DNA from: Duganella guangzhouensis
GTDB taxonomy: Bacteria; Pseudomonadota; Gammaproteobacteria; Burkholderiales; Burkholderiaceae_D
Length of the DNA: 64,000 nt
NCBI RefSeq assembly: GCF_009674535.1
Contig: NZ_WKJK01000013.1
Location: 62,001 to 126,000, forward strand
Direction of reading: 5' to 3'
Shown piece after piece: positions 44,979 through 54,923 of this stretch; positions within the stretch are counted from its first letter, which is position 1; each line of letters starts with the position of its first letter. Made by a program: the position numbers and the translations under genes. The notes under the pieces were generated by a model that ran no database searches, was not told the DNA's origin, and saw only the letters and a list, made by a program, of their open reading frames with translations.

Positions 44979-47264
44979 ATGCACGTACCTCGCACCACGT
45001 CGGCGATTGGTTCGCTGACCCTGCTTTCCATGAGCCTCGCTACCATCTGGCATCCCGCCCACGCCCAGAGTGGCGACCACAACGCCAGCCCTGAAATCGA
45101 AACCGTCGTCGTCACCGCGCAAAAACGCAGCCAGAGCATCAAGGAAGTGCCGGTGGCGATCACCGTCATCAATGCCGCCGCGCTGGAACGCGCCGGCGTC
45201 AAAGACATCAGCGACCTGGCCAAGACCGCCGCCTCGCTGGAATTTGGCGACCAGGCCACCGGCGGCGCCGGCGGCAGTGCCTCGATCCGTGGCGTCGGCA
45301 CCTCGGTGTTCACGCTGTCGGCGGAAAGCTCGGTGGGCGTGGTGATCGACGGCGTGCCGCAAGGCGCCACCGCCAGCGGCCTGATGCTGGACATGGCGCG
45401 GGTAGAAGTGCTGCGTGGTCCGCAGGGCACGCTGTTCGGCAAGAACGCCTCGGCCGGGGTGCTGAACATGGCGACCCAGCAGCCCATCATCGGCGACCGC
45501 AGCGCCAGCGTGCAAGTCGAATACAAGGGCAACCATGGCGAAGCCGTGCGCACCACCGGCAACGTCCCGCTCAACGATATTTCGGCGCTGCGCATCTCGG
45601 CGCTGGCCGAGCGCAACGACGGGGTGTATCACAATGTCCACACCGGCAAGGACAGCGAAACCACCAACGCCGGCGCGCGCCTGCGCTATCTGTTGCAGCC
45701 GAATCGCGACGTCACCATCAATGTGATTGGTGAGGCGTCCAACACGCGCAGCGAAAACGCGGTGTTCTTCGCGCCAGCCGTCGCCTACAGCAGCAACACC
45801 GCCGGCAACCACAACGCACTGGCCGAATTCGCCGCCTGTGGCGTGACCGTCTCCAAGACCAACAACCAGGTCTGCTCCGATGGCGCCGAGCTGAATCGCT
45901 CCCAGGTGCGCGGCCTGTCCGGCCAGATCGACTGGAGCCTGGCCAGCGGCGCCACGCTGACCTCGATCACCGCCTACCGCAAGCGCGACATGGGGCCGAA
46001 CGACACCACCATCGATATGTCGGAAGGCTACGACAAGGTGCGCAACCACGATCCGTACCAGAACTACAAACAGTTCTCGCAGGAGCTGCGCATCGCCTCG
46101 CCAGCCAAGCAGACGCTGGAATACGTCGGCGGCCTGTTCTATGCCGATTCGTCCAACCAGAAGAGTTCGACCACCACGATTTACCCGAACCCGGTGCTGC
46201 CATCGCCGCCGGTGCCGCGCTCGATCGCCACCGACAATGTGCAGGCCGCCAAGCTGACCAGCAAAGCGCTGTTCGGCCAGGCCACCTACCATGTCACCGA
46301 CGCCAGCGCCGTGATCGCCGGCCTGCGCTATACGCGCGATTCGGTGTCGGCGCAGTACACGCAAAGCAGTGTGGTCAGCTTCGACGGCTTCTCGGTACCG
46401 GCCACGGTCAAATCGTCCAGCGGCGATGCCAGCCAGTCGAATGTGTCCGGCAAAGTGGGCCTGCAACACACGCTGTCGCGCGACGTCAACCTGTACACCA
46501 CGCTCAGCCGTGGCTACAAGGGACCGCAGATCGATAACGACACGCCGATCAATCAGGCCGCCGCCGCCGGCAGCTTCCAGGGCTACACCGTCAAGCCGGA
46601 AATCCCGACCAGCGTGGAGCTGGGTTCCAAGCTGTCGTTCCTGAACCGCCGCCTGGATGTGGACATGGCCGTGTTCCACACCAAGATCAAGGACTTCCAG
46701 GAGCAGAACTGCACGCTGACTTCGGTGGGCTCGCTGAGCTGCATTCCGCTGAATGTGCCGAACGTGGTCACCAAAGGCTTTGAGGCCGATGTCCGCGCGC
46801 GGCCGCTGCCGGAACTGCAGTTGGGCATGAGCATGGCGGTGATTCTGGATACCGCTTATCCGGCCGGCTTCATCTTCGACAACAACAACGTCGGCGGCCA
46901 GCGCCTGCTGTATTCGCCGCGCAACAAGGTGACGTTCAACGGCGACTACAGCTGGGAACTGCCGGGTGATTATCAGCTGAAGCTGGGCGGCGATCTGGTC
47001 TACAAGAGCCGCGTCCGCTACTGCAATTCGCTGGCCCTGGAGTGCGGCTTCGGCGGCCACTCGATCGCATCGCTGCGGCTGGCGCTGCGTTCGCCAGATG
47101 ACAAATGGGGCATCGAGCTGTATGGCCGCAACCTGGCCGACAAGCGGGTGCCGAACGCCATCATCTATCCGCTGCCGGGCAAAGGCGCCGGTTCGGGCTT
47201 TGCCTACAGTCTGGGTGAAAACTCGTTCCGTCGCATCGGCGTCTCGCTGGACTACCGGATGTGA
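44979..47264 (+). CDS. TonB-dependent outer-membrane receptor
   Basis: 761 residues, start ATG at 44979 with AAGGAG eight bases before it and a signal peptide ending near AHAQS. A TonB-box-like ETVVVTAQKR, a plug (EVPVAITVINAAALERAGVK, VEVLRGPQGTLFGKNASAGV) and a beta-barrel ending YRM are present. The plug wording is typical of the receptor group common in sphingomonads and Caulobacter that take up plant-derived or aromatic compounds. It follows the glucarate genes but behind a terminator, so a role in sugar-acid uptake is only suggested by position. Confidence 0.88.
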   Translation: MHVPRTTSAIGSLTLLSMSLATIWHPAHAQSGDHNASPEIETVVVTAQKRSQSIKEVPVAITVINAAALERAGVKDISDLAKTAASLEFGDQATGGAGGSASIRGVGTSVFTLSAESSVGVVIDGVPQGATASGLMLDMARVEVLRGPQGTLFGKNASAGVLNMATQQPIIGDRSASVQVEYKGNHGEAVRTTGNVPLNDISALRISALAERNDGVYHNVHTGKDSETTNAGARLRYLLQPNRDVTINVIGEASNTRSENAVFFAPAVAYSSNTAGNHNALAEFAACGVTVSKTNNQVCSDGAELNRSQVRGLSGQIDWSLASGATLTSITAYRKRDMGPNDTTIDMSEGYDKVRNHDPYQNYKQFSQELRIASPAKQTLEYVGGLFYADSSNQKSSTTTIYPNPVLPSPPVPRSIATDNVQAAKLTSKALFGQATYHVTDASAVIAGLRYTRDSVSAQYTQSSVVSFDGFSVPATVKSSSGDASQSNVSGKVGLQHTLSRDVNLYTTLSRGYKGPQIDNDTPINQAAAAGSFQGYTVKPEIPTSVELGSKLSFLNRRLDVDMAVFHTKIKDFQEQNCTLTSVGSLSCIPLNVPNVVTKGFEADVRARPLPELQLGMSMAVILDTAYPAGFIFDNNNVGGQRLLYSPRNKVTFNGDYSWELPGDYQLKLGGDLVYKSRVRYCNSLALECGFGGHSIASLRLALRSPDDKWGIELYGRNLADKRVPNAIIYPLPGKGAGSGFAYSLGENSFRRIGVSLDYRM

Positions 47265-47270
47265 GGCGTG

Positions 47271-47299
47271 GCCATCCCCGGCCTCACGCCGGGGATGGC
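47271..47299. terminator. Bidirectional hairpin terminator
   Basis: Perfect 12-base stem GCCATCCCCGGC / GCCGGGGATGGC with loop CTCAC. It lies between the receptor stop (47264) and the thioesterase stop, which begins at the very next base. Confidence 0.8.
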
Positions 47300-47779
47300 T
47301 TATTTCTTGCGATTGCCGTGCACCATCTGGCGCGCCTGCTTGCGCAGCAGCGCCTGCTCCCAGCGCTGTTTCTGCTCTTCGTTCTCCGGCACCAGCGCCG
47401 GCACCTTGACCGGCTTGCGGTCGGAATCCACCGCCACCATCGTGAAGTAGCAGCTATTGGCATGGCGCACCAGGCGCTGCTGGATATTCTCGGTCACCAC
47501 GCGAATCCCGACTTCCATCGAGGTGTTGCCGGTGTAGTTGATCGAGGCCAGGAAGGTGACCAGCTCGCCAACGTGGATCGGTTGCAGGAACATCACCTGG
47601 TCCACCGACAGCGTCACCACATAGCTGCCCGAATAGCGGCTGGCGCAAGCATAGGCCACGCTGTCGAGGTATTTGAGGATGGTGCCGCCGTGGACGTTGC
47701 CTGAGAAATTAGCCATATCCGGTGTCATCAGCACGGTCATGCTCAGTTCGTGCGCCACCCAGTTCATCGGTTTTTCCAT
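47300..47779 (-). CDS. Acyl-CoA thioesterase (hotdog fold, YciA-like)
   Basis: 159 residues from the ATG at 47779 (MEKPMNW); AAGGAG lies nine bases upstream, and the longer frame to 47836 overlaps the divergent gene's leader. Hotdog-fold marks are MTPDMANFSGNVHGGTILKY (with the usual Asn/His-Gly-Gly turn), DSVAYACASRYSG and YTGNTSMEVGIRV. The enzyme hydrolyses acyl-CoA to free acid and CoA in the cytoplasm. It is divergent from the M16 peptidase operon. Confidence 0.88.
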   Translation of the reverse strand: MEKPMNWVAHELSMTVLMTPDMANFSGNVHGGTILKYLDSVAYACASRYSGSYVVTLSVDQVMFLQPIHVGELVTFLASINYTGNTSMEVGIRVVTENIQQRLVRHANSCYFTMVAVDSDRKPVKVPALVPENEEQKQRWEQALLRKQARQMVHGNRKK

Positions 47780-47885
47780 TGCATAGCTCCTTGTTGTCGT
47801 TGCTGCCATGCTAGCCGGTAAGCTTGTCATTCGCAAATACTTGTCAAAAAGCTGTATGCTTTGCGCTTCTCTTCAAGGAGCGCCC

Positions 47886-49202
47886 ATGAAATGGACAACC
47901 CTGGCCGCCGGCATCCTGCTCGGCTTGGCCGCCAATGCGCACGCCGCGCTCAGTGCCGATCAGGTGCAAACCTTCACGCTGGCCAACGGCATGAAATTCA
48001 TCGTGCTGGAATCGCACGCCATCCCCAACGCCAATATGTACACCTTCTGGAAGGTTGGCTCGCGCAATGAGGCGCCCGGCATTACCGGCCTGTCGCACTT
48101 CTTCGAGCACATGATGTTCAACGGCTCGCAGCATTACGGCCCGAAAATGTTCGACCGCACCATGGAAGCCAAGGGCGGCTCCAACAACGCCTATACCACC
48201 AGCGACATGACGGTGTATCAGGACTGGTTCCCGGCCTCGTCACTGGAAACGATTTTCACGCTGGAGAGCGACCGCATCGCGCATCTGAGCATCGATCCGA
48301 AGATGGTGGCCAGCGAACGCGGTGTGGTGCTGTCGGAGCGCAGCACCGGGTTGGAAAACTCCAATGCGCGCGCGCTGCGCGAACAAATCAACAGCGCGGC
48401 CTTTTCGGCGCATCCGTATTCATGGCCGGTGATCGGCCATGAATCCGACATCAAGGCATGGACTCAGGAAGATTTGCAGCGCTACTTCCAGACCTACTAT
48501 GCGCCCAACAATGCGGTGGCGGTGATCGTGGGCGACGTCAAGACCGAACAGGTGAAGCAGCTGGCCACCAAATACTTCGGCGCGATTCCAAAACGGGCGC
48601 TGCCGCCGGCGGTGCGTACCGTGGAGCCGCCGCAGAAAGGCGAGCGCCGCGTATTCGTGGCCAAGGAGTCGGCCACCGCCGCCACGCTGACCGTCGCGTA
48701 CAAAATCCCGCAAGCGAATGATCCCGATTACTACGCGCTGGACGTGCTGCAAACCCTGCTGGCCGGTGGCAAGACCTCGCGCCTGTACAAAGCGCTGGTA
48801 GAGAAGCAACTGGCCACGCAGCTCGGCATCCAGAGCCTGGAGGGCTTTGACCCCGGCCTGCTGTATGTGTCGGCGGTAGCGGTGCCCAAAGTCGATCCGG
48901 CCAAGCTGGAGCAGGCGCTGCTGGCCGAGATCGACAAACTGGTCAAGGATGGCGTCAGCGACGACGAGCTGCAAAAGGTGAAGAACCAGAAGTTGATCGA
49001 CCTGTACCGCGAACAGGAAACCATCAACGGCAAGGCCCAGCAGCTGGGCAATTACGAGCTGCTGTTTGGCGATTACCGCAAAATGTTCGACGCGCCAGCC
49101 GCCTACCAGAAGCTGACCCCGGCCGATATCCAGGCCGCGGCCGCCAAATACCTGAAGAAATCGCAGCGCACCGTCGGCGTGCTGGCCGCGAAGGAGGATT
49201 GA
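47886..49202 (+). CDS. Secreted M16 zinc metallopeptidase, catalytic partner
   Basis: 438 residues from the ATG at 47886, with AAGGAGCG before it and a signal peptide ending AHAAL. The inverted zinc motif HxxEH is present as H71-F-F-E74-H75, with a downstream Glu expected in the ENSNARALREQIN region. The C-terminal peptidase_M16_C part contains YKIPQANDPDYYALDVLQTL. It is the active half of a two-gene M16 pair; the partner gene follows after 3 bases. Likely periplasmic and active on peptides or small proteins. Confidence 0.92.
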   Translation: MKWTTLAAGILLGLAANAHAALSADQVQTFTLANGMKFIVLESHAIPNANMYTFWKVGSRNEAPGITGLSHFFEHMMFNGSQHYGPKMFDRTMEAKGGSNNAYTTSDMTVYQDWFPASSLETIFTLESDRIAHLSIDPKMVASERGVVLSERSTGLENSNARALREQINSAAFSAHPYSWPVIGHESDIKAWTQEDLQRYFQTYYAPNNAVAVIVGDVKTEQVKQLATKYFGAIPKRALPPAVRTVEPPQKGERRVFVAKESATAATLTVAYKIPQANDPDYYALDVLQTLLAGGKTSRLYKALVEKQLATQLGIQSLEGFDPGLLYVSAVAVPKVDPAKLEQALLAEIDKLVKDGVSDDELQKVKNQKLIDLYREQETINGKAQQLGNYELLFGDYRKMFDAPAAYQKLTPADIQAAAAKYLKKSQRTVGVLAAKED

Positions 49203-49205
49203 TTG

Positions 49206-50615
49206 ATGACCCGTACCACCATCGCATGCGGCCGCGCCGCACTGGCCACCGCCCTGCTGGCCGCCGGCCTGGCCCAGGCGGCCGAGTTCCGGCTGCCGGA
49301 ATACGATACCGTCACGCTGCAGAACGGCTTGACGGTCTACCTGATGGAACGCCATGACGTGCCGCTGATTTCGGTGCGCGCCGTGGTCAAAACCGGCGCC
49401 GTCAACGACGGTCAGCAAGCCGGCCTGTCCAATCTGACCGGCGACGCCCTGCTGCTGGGCACCCAGGCCCACGACAAGGCCGCCATCGACCAGGCGTTCG
49501 ACTATCGCGGCGCACGCCTGGCCAACGGCGGCGGCGCCGAGGCCACCAATGTGCAAGCCAATTTCGCCAAAGCCGACAGCGCGGCGCTGCTGCCGCTGTT
49601 CGCCGAAATCGTCCAGCAGCCCAGCTTTAACGATGGCGAGCTGGCCAAGCTGCGCGAGCGCAAGGTCGCCGGCCTGAAACAGGCCAAGGAATCACCGCGC
49701 ACCGTGGTGCAGACTTACTACCGCGTGATGCTGTTCGGCGACAGCCGGTATGGGATTCCGGCCAGCGGCACGGTCGACAGTGTGAGCGCGCTCAAGCAGG
49801 CGGACGTGCAGCGCTACTACCAGCAATACTACCGGCCGGACAATACCGCCATCATCGTGGTGGGCGATTTCCAGAAGGCGGAAATGCGGCGCCAGATCGA
49901 GTCGCTGTTCGGCGCCTGGCAAGCCAAGGGAGCGGCGCCGGCGCGGCTGGACAATGGCAAGGTGCAGGCCGATAAAGCCCGCGTCTGGCTGGTCAACAAG
50001 CCGGATGCGACTGAGACCACATTCCTGATCGGCGGCGCCGGCATCGCCCGCAACGATCCGGACTATGTGCAGCTGAACGTGGTCAACACGGTGCTGGGCG
50101 GCCGCTTCACCTCATGGCTGAACGACGAGCTGCGGGTGAATTCGGGGTTGACCTATGGCGCCAGCAGCCAGTTCATCACGCTGTCGCAGAGCGGCACCTT
50201 CGCCATCAGCAGCTTCACCGCCCAGCCCAAGACGGCGGCGGCGTTGGCGCTGGCGCACAAGACCTATCAGCGACTGTGGGATCAGGGCATCGACAAGGCG
50301 ACGCTGGAATCGGCCAAGGCTTACGTCAAAGGCCAGTTCCCGCCGCGCTATGAAACCGGCGAGCAGCTGGCCGGGCTGCTGGGCGAGATGTATGCCAACG
50401 ACGTCGGCCGCGAGCAGATCGATAACTTCACGCAGTCGGTGGACAGTCTGACGCCGGAGCGCGCCAAAGTCATCATCAACAAGCACTTCCCGCGCGCCAA
50501 TCTGCAGACGGTGTTGATCGGCAAGGCCGAGGCGATCCGCGAGGTGGCCCGCCAATATGGCGAAGTCAGCGAGTTGGAAATCACGGCCGACGGCTTCAAG
50601 CCGGCCGCCAACTAG
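49206..50615 (+). CDS. Secreted M16-family protein, non-catalytic partner
   Basis: 469 residues from the ATG at 49206; TTG at 49203 is also in frame, and AAGGAGG lies upstream. It has a signal peptide ending near LAQA. The fold follows M16 (TLQNGLTVYLMERHDVPLIS, LNVVNTVLGGRFTSWLNDEL) but HxxEH is replaced by LSNLTGDALL, so it cannot bind the catalytic zinc. It carries the R/Y-like region near VNSGLTYGASS that helps bind substrate in the inactive subunits of such pairs. It probably forms a heterodimer with the preceding enzyme. Its 3' end overlaps the convergent hybrid kinase gene by 4 bases. Confidence 0.9.
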   Translation: MTRTTIACGRAALATALLAAGLAQAAEFRLPEYDTVTLQNGLTVYLMERHDVPLISVRAVVKTGAVNDGQQAGLSNLTGDALLLGTQAHDKAAIDQAFDYRGARLANGGGAEATNVQANFAKADSAALLPLFAEIVQQPSFNDGELAKLRERKVAGLKQAKESPRTVVQTYYRVMLFGDSRYGIPASGTVDSVSALKQADVQRYYQQYYRPDNTAIIVVGDFQKAEMRRQIESLFGAWQAKGAAPARLDNGKVQADKARVWLVNKPDATETTFLIGGAGIARNDPDYVQLNVVNTVLGGRFTSWLNDELRVNSGLTYGASSQFITLSQSGTFAISSFTAQPKTAAALALAHKTYQRLWDQGIDKATLESAKAYVKGQFPPRYETGEQLAGLLGEMYANDVGREQIDNFTQSVDSLTPERAKVIINKHFPRANLQTVLIGKAEAIREVARQYGEVSELEITADGFKPAAN

Positions 50616-53600
50616 GCCGGATCGAGCTGACGCACCAGCTGGTCGATGTCGTCGGCGACGCCGGGACAGGCGGCCAGCACCAGCTCCAGCGGCGCCCAGG
50701 CGTCGGCATCCTGCTTGAGGGCGCGTTCAGCTTGCTGGGCCAGCGTGGCCAGGCGGTCGGCGCCGATGGTGCCGGCCAAGCCTTTCAGTGTGTGCAGCGG
50801 CGGCAGCGCGGCCTCGGCGTTCTGAACGGCGCACGCGGCCTGCAACTCGGCCACCAGCTTTTCCGCTTCGCTGACGTAGCTGCGCAGCGCGATCAGGTAG
50901 ATCGCCTCCAGCCCGCCCAGGCGCTTCAGCGCCGCCACCGTGTTCAGGCCAGCCTCGGGCAACGGCGCGGCGACGGCATCCGGCGCAGCGGCCACTGGCG
51001 CCAGCGGGGCGGGCTCGGCGGGCGGGCGCGCGCTCTGGCCATCGCCGCGCACATGCTTGAGGATCACCTCAATCAGATGCTCCAGATCGAACGGCTTGCC
51101 GACATGGTCCACCATGCCCGCCTCCAGCGCGGCGATGCGGTCGGAGGCCATGGCGTTGGCGGTCATCGCCACAATCGGCGGCGTCTGCCGGCCCAGGCGC
51201 GACTGCATCGCCTGCGTGGTCTGATAGCCATCCATTTCCGGCATTTGTATATCCATCAGCACCAGATCCGGCAGCGCGCCGGAACGCGACACCGCGCCCA
51301 GCGCCATCGCGCCCGAACTGGCCACCTCGACCTGGGCGCCGGCACTGCTCAGCAACTCGCTGGCCACCTGCTGATTGGCCGGATTGTCATCCACCAGCAG
51401 CAAGCGCAAGCCGGTCAGACGACGCGCCACTGGCAGCGTCGCGGCGGCCGGCACACGTTTCTCCAGCCGCGCATCGGCCACCGCGTCGAACAGCATCGAC
51501 GCCGTCACCGGCTTGACCACAAAGCCATCCAGCACCGGCGAGATTTCCTGCTGCCGCTGCGCCAGCACTTCGCGGTCATGCGCGGTGACCATGACGATCA
51601 GCGGCATCTTGCCCTGCGGCGCCGCTTCGCGGATGCGGCGGCTGGTTTCCCAGCCATCCATGGACGGCATGCGCCAGTCGATGAACACCACGTCATACGC
51701 CTTGTTGCGCACCAGCTGGGCGGTGATGGCATCCAGCGCCTCGTAACCATCGGCCGCCACATCCACCCGCCAGCCGAACGATGACGCCATCTCGCGCAAC
51801 ACCGTGCGCGCCACCGGGTTATCGTCCACCACCAGGCAGGACAGGCCGCGCATCAACGCATCCTGCAGCGGCAGCAATTCCGGCGCCGTGTCCGGCTGCT
51901 GTTCCGACATGCCGAACTCCACCGCGAAATCAAACACACTGCCCTGCCCCAGTTCGCTGACGACGCGCAGCGTGCCGCCCATCAGCCGCACCAGCCGCTG
52001 GCTGATCGCCAAGCCCAGCCCGGTGCCGCCGAAGCGCCGCGCGGTCGAGGCTTCGGCCTGCGAGAAGCCATCGAAGATATGCTCGCACTGCTCGGGCGCA
52101 ATGCCGATGCCGGTATCGCGTATCGCAAACGCGATCGCCAGCGCCTGCTCGCTCTGCGCCACCAGTTGCGCCGACACCACCACCTCGCCGCGCTCGGTGA
52201 ACTTGATGGCGTTGCCGGCCAGGTTGAGCAGGATTTGCTGCAGGCGCAAGGCATCGCCCACCACCATCGCCGGCAGCGCCGGATCGATGCGGAACAGCAC
52301 CTCGATATCCTTGCTGCCCACATTGGCCGACAAAATCACCGCCAGATCGCGCCACAGCTTGTCGAGCCGGAACGGATGCGGGTCCAGCGCCAGCTTGCCG
52401 GCCTCGACTTTGGAAAAGTCCAGCACATCGTTCAGCAGGCCAAGCAAGGCGCTGGCCGCCGCGTGCGCCTTGCCGACGTAATCCTGCTGACGCCCGCTCA
52501 TCGGGGTCTGCCGCAGCAGTTGCAGCATGCCCAGCACCGCGTTCATCGGCGAGCGGATCTCATGACTCATATTGGCCACGAACTCCGACTTGGCGCGGCC
52601 GGCCTGCACCGCCGCCTCCTTGGCTTTCATCAGATCGGCATGGGCGGCGCGCAGCTCGGTGCTGTCGGTGCTGCTGCCCACCCAGCTCAGGACCACACCG
52701 CTGGCGTCCTTCTGCGGCAAGGCGTGGTTGTCGAAGATGCGCCAGACGCCGTCGTGGCGGCGCAGGCGGCAGTCGCAGCGGAACTGGTCGCCCTCGGCGC
52801 GCGCGCGCTGCCAGGCGGCGGTCAGCGGCGCCAGGTCATCCGGGTGAATCACGCGCGACCAGTCGCCGCCGGCCAGCAGTTGCGCCGCCGGCAGGCCGCT
52901 GAAGCTTTCCCAGTGGTGGCTGAGGAAATCGATGCGCAGCTCGGGGGTGGCGGTCCACACCATCTGCGGCAAGCCCTCGGTCAGCGAGCGCCAGCGCGAT
53001 TCCGACGCGGTCAGCTGCGCCAGCGAATTCTGCAGCGCGCGGTCGACCTCGCTCAATTCGTTCAGCGCCTCGTATTGCCGGCTCAGGCCGAAGCGCACAC
53101 TCATCAGCAAGGCCACGGCCAGCCCGAACAGCAACGACAGGAAAATCGAGGCGTTGCGGATTTCCTTGTACCAGGGCGTCAGAAAATCGTCGCTGGCCAG
53201 GCCGACAATCACGTACACCGGATAGGCACCGATTTTTTCGGCGCTCAGCACACGCTCGCGGCCATCGCGCGGACTGGTCACGATGTAGCGCGCACTCTTC
53301 TGGCGGCCATCCAGCAGCGCCTGGGTGGCGGGATTGACCCGGATGGTGCTGCCGAACTTCATGTCCTCGACTTCGGGATAGCGGTGCAGCACGCGCCGCT
53401 TCTCGTCCAGCAGCACAATCGAGCCATGCTCGCCAATATTGAGGCCGGCAAACGCCTCGTTGATGCGCGAATTATTCATCAGCACATACGAGGTGCCGCC
53501 GAACTTCCCGTCCGGCAGCGTCAGCGGATAGATCAGCGGCAGCACCCATTCTCCGCTGATGCGCGATTGCACCGGAATGCCGAACACCAGCTCATGCGCG

Positions 53601-54031
53601 GTCTGGACGCGGGCGAAGAATTCGCGCACGGTCAGGTCTTGCGGCCGCTCCAGGTCGACCTGTTCGCCATAAATCACCTGGCCGGCCGCGTTCGAACCGC
53701 GCACCGCCTCGGCGTGCGGGATGCGCTCCTTCAGATCGCGCAGGTAGGCGCTGTAGCCGTCGTCGCTGAAGCGGCGCTGCTCGTGCATGATGCGGAATTC
53801 GTGATCGGCGCGGCGCATCGCCAGATCCACCTCCTGGAAATGAGCGTGCAGGAAGTTTTCCAGCGTGATCGACAGATTGTGCGAAGTTTCCTCGGCCGCC
53901 GCATAGTAGCGTTTGCGGCTTTGGTTCAGCACGTGCACCACGAACAGTGCCACGATCAGCAGCACCACCACCACGGTCGTCACCATTACGCCAAACAGTT
54001 TGCGGAATTTTTGCAGTGCGGTGACTCTCAT
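50612..54031 (-). CDS. Hybrid histidine kinase (Cache-PAS-HisKA-HATPase-REC-REC-HPt)
   Basis: 1139 residues in the inner membrane. Helix 1 (~13-36) and helix 2 (~296-313) enclose a periplasmic Cache-like sensor. Then come PAS (~345-460), HisKA with His490 (MSHEIRSPMNAVL), HATPase (DTGIGIAP, GGTGLGLAIS), receiver 1 with Asp785 (FIDWRMPSMDG), receiver 2 with Asp927 (LMDIQMPEMDG) and an HPt domain with His1080 (LHTLKGLAG). The whole phosphorelay is thus in one chain, and an external response regulator must complete it; none is adjacent. The gene appears monocistronic and ends at a hairpin-free convergent overlap. Confidence 0.93.
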   Translation of the reverse strand: MRVTALQKFRKLFGVMVTTVVVVLLIVALFVVHVLNQSRKRYYAAAEETSHNLSITLENFLHAHFQEVDLAMRRADHEFRIMHEQRRFSDDGYSAYLRDLKERIPHAEAVRGSNAAGQVIYGEQVDLERPQDLTVREFFARVQTAHELVFGIPVQSRISGEWVLPLIYPLTLPDGKFGGTSYVLMNNSRINEAFAGLNIGEHGSIVLLDEKRRVLHRYPEVEDMKFGSTIRVNPATQALLDGRQKSARYIVTSPRDGRERVLSAEKIGAYPVYVIVGLASDDFLTPWYKEIRNASIFLSLLFGLAVALLMSVRFGLSRQYEALNELSEVDRALQNSLAQLTASESRWRSLTEGLPQMVWTATPELRIDFLSHHWESFSGLPAAQLLAGGDWSRVIHPDDLAPLTAAWQRARAEGDQFRCDCRLRRHDGVWRIFDNHALPQKDASGVVLSWVGSSTDSTELRAAHADLMKAKEAAVQAGRAKSEFVANMSHEIRSPMNAVLGMLQLLRQTPMSGRQQDYVGKAHAAASALLGLLNDVLDFSKVEAGKLALDPHPFRLDKLWRDLAVILSANVGSKDIEVLFRIDPALPAMVVGDALRLQQILLNLAGNAIKFTERGEVVVSAQLVAQSEQALAIAFAIRDTGIGIAPEQCEHIFDGFSQAEASTARRFGGTGLGLAISQRLVRLMGGTLRVVSELGQGSVFDFAVEFGMSEQQPDTAPELLPLQDALMRGLSCLVVDDNPVARTVLREMASSFGWRVDVAADGYEALDAITAQLVRNKAYDVVFIDWRMPSMDGWETSRRIREAAPQGKMPLIVMVTAHDREVLAQRQQEISPVLDGFVVKPVTASMLFDAVADARLEKRVPAAATLPVARRLTGLRLLLVDDNPANQQVASELLSSAGAQVEVASSGAMALGAVSRSGALPDLVLMDIQMPEMDGYQTTQAMQSRLGRQTPPIVAMTANAMASDRIAALEAGMVDHVGKPFDLEHLIEVILKHVRGDGQSARPPAEPAPLAPVAAAPDAVAAPLPEAGLNTVAALKRLGGLEAIYLIALRSYVSEAEKLVAELQAACAVQNAEAALPPLHTLKGLAGTIGADRLATLAQQAERALKQDADAWAPLELVLAACPGVADDIDQLVRQLDPA

Positions 54032-54090
54032 GGCCGAGGATGAGGTTTAGTTGCTGAGTTAGCTATACATTACAGCAAAAAAGAAACGCA

Positions 54091-54116
54091 AAAACGCTCC
54101 AGCGGAGCGTTTTTTT
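54091..54116. terminator. Hairpin terminator
   Basis: AAAACGCTCC / GGAGCGTTTT with loop AGC, followed by further T on the + strand and preceded by A on the left. It lies just beyond the stop of the minus-strand gene at 54115, whose transcript it would end; 54115-54117 is that stop codon. Confidence 0.75.
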
Positions 54117-54498
54117 ATCGGAAGCCCTGATTCAGGATGTCTTGCAGCGATTCGCGGCCCTTGTCGCTGATTTCAAAACCGCCATCGGGCAGCGCCAGGA
54201 TGTGGGATTTCTTGCCGAGGAACAGGGCCACATCGGCATCGATGGCGGCGCCGGACTGTTCCGACAAGCTGCGCAAGGCCAGCACGCAGCGGCGCAGGAA
54301 CAGGGTTTCCTCGCCCTTCTCGGTCAGCGCGATGCGACCATTGCGGGCGATGCTGATCAGTTTGAGGCCGGACAGGCGTTTGCTGTTGCGGCCCACGCAC
54401 GCGCTGACGCGATCGCCCTTGATGCCGCGCTTGATTTCGTTAAGGGCGTCGTATTCGTCCTGCGTGAATTTTTCGTTCTTCATTGCCATTTTTTCCAT
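54115..54498 (-). CDS. Conserved-looking small protein of unknown function
   Basis: 127 residues with three possible ATG starts (54498, 54489, 54483); none has a strong ribosome site. It is cytoplasmic, with two similar segments: ARNGRIALTEKGEETLFLRR and the C-terminal LPDGGFEISDKGRESLQDIL. These look like winged-helix-type wings (hairpin followed by T/S-xKGxExL). It may be a DNA-binding protein, but no family is recognised. Its terminator overlaps the stop codon. Confidence 0.65.
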   Translation of the reverse strand: MEKMAMKNEKFTQDEYDALNEIKRGIKGDRVSACVGRNSKRLSGLKLISIARNGRIALTEKGEETLFLRRCVLALRSLSEQSGAAIDADVALFLGKKSHILALPDGGFEISDKGRESLQDILNQGFR

Positions 54499-54583
54499 AA
54501 GAGACTGCTGCGGCCCTCATGGTACGCGCACGGCGGCGCGGCGGCAAGGCAAGTCGCCGCCTGACAAGGTCGAACGTGGGGAA

Positions 54584-54724
54584 TTACTGGAACGCTCGGA
54601 TCGCCAGCCACACCAGGCCGATGCTGGCAAAGGCGGCGATGCAAATCATGGCTTGTACCCGCTTGGCGCTGAGGGCAACGCTGCGACGGCCGAGATAGAT
54701 TTTATTGTGTAAGGAATTACCCAT
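54584..54724 (-). CDS. Small single-pass membrane protein
   Basis: 46 residues: MGNSLHNKIYLGRRSVALSA, then KRVQ and one hydrophobic helix (AMICIAAFASIGLVWLAI), ending RAFQ. GGAGAG precedes the ATG. Positive residues before the helix suggest the N-terminus stays in the cytoplasm. The longest frame extends to 54967, but the upstream part is not protein-like. Family and role unknown. Confidence 0.5.
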   Translation of the reverse strand: MGNSLHNKIYLGRRSVALSAKRVQAMICIAAFASIGLVWLAIRAFQ

Positions 54725-54923
54725 GATTGCTCTCCGTGAACAGAAATCCGACGACATGACTAAATTATAGAAACTCCTTCGTGACTGCTGTGTGACGACG
54801 AGCACAATTTGTAAGTTTCGTATCCCCAAAGCAACAGCTATCACGCCGCAACGAGCGTGGAACCAGAATACCGTCCGTTCCACGCAACGGACGGTGCGCT
54901 GGGCAACATATAAAAGCAATCGG

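Noticed and set aside
44973..47060. A 695-codon minus-strand frame across the TonB receptor
   Set aside because: Antisense to a clear receptor gene with signal peptide, plug and barrel; the translation is low-complexity and unlike any protein.
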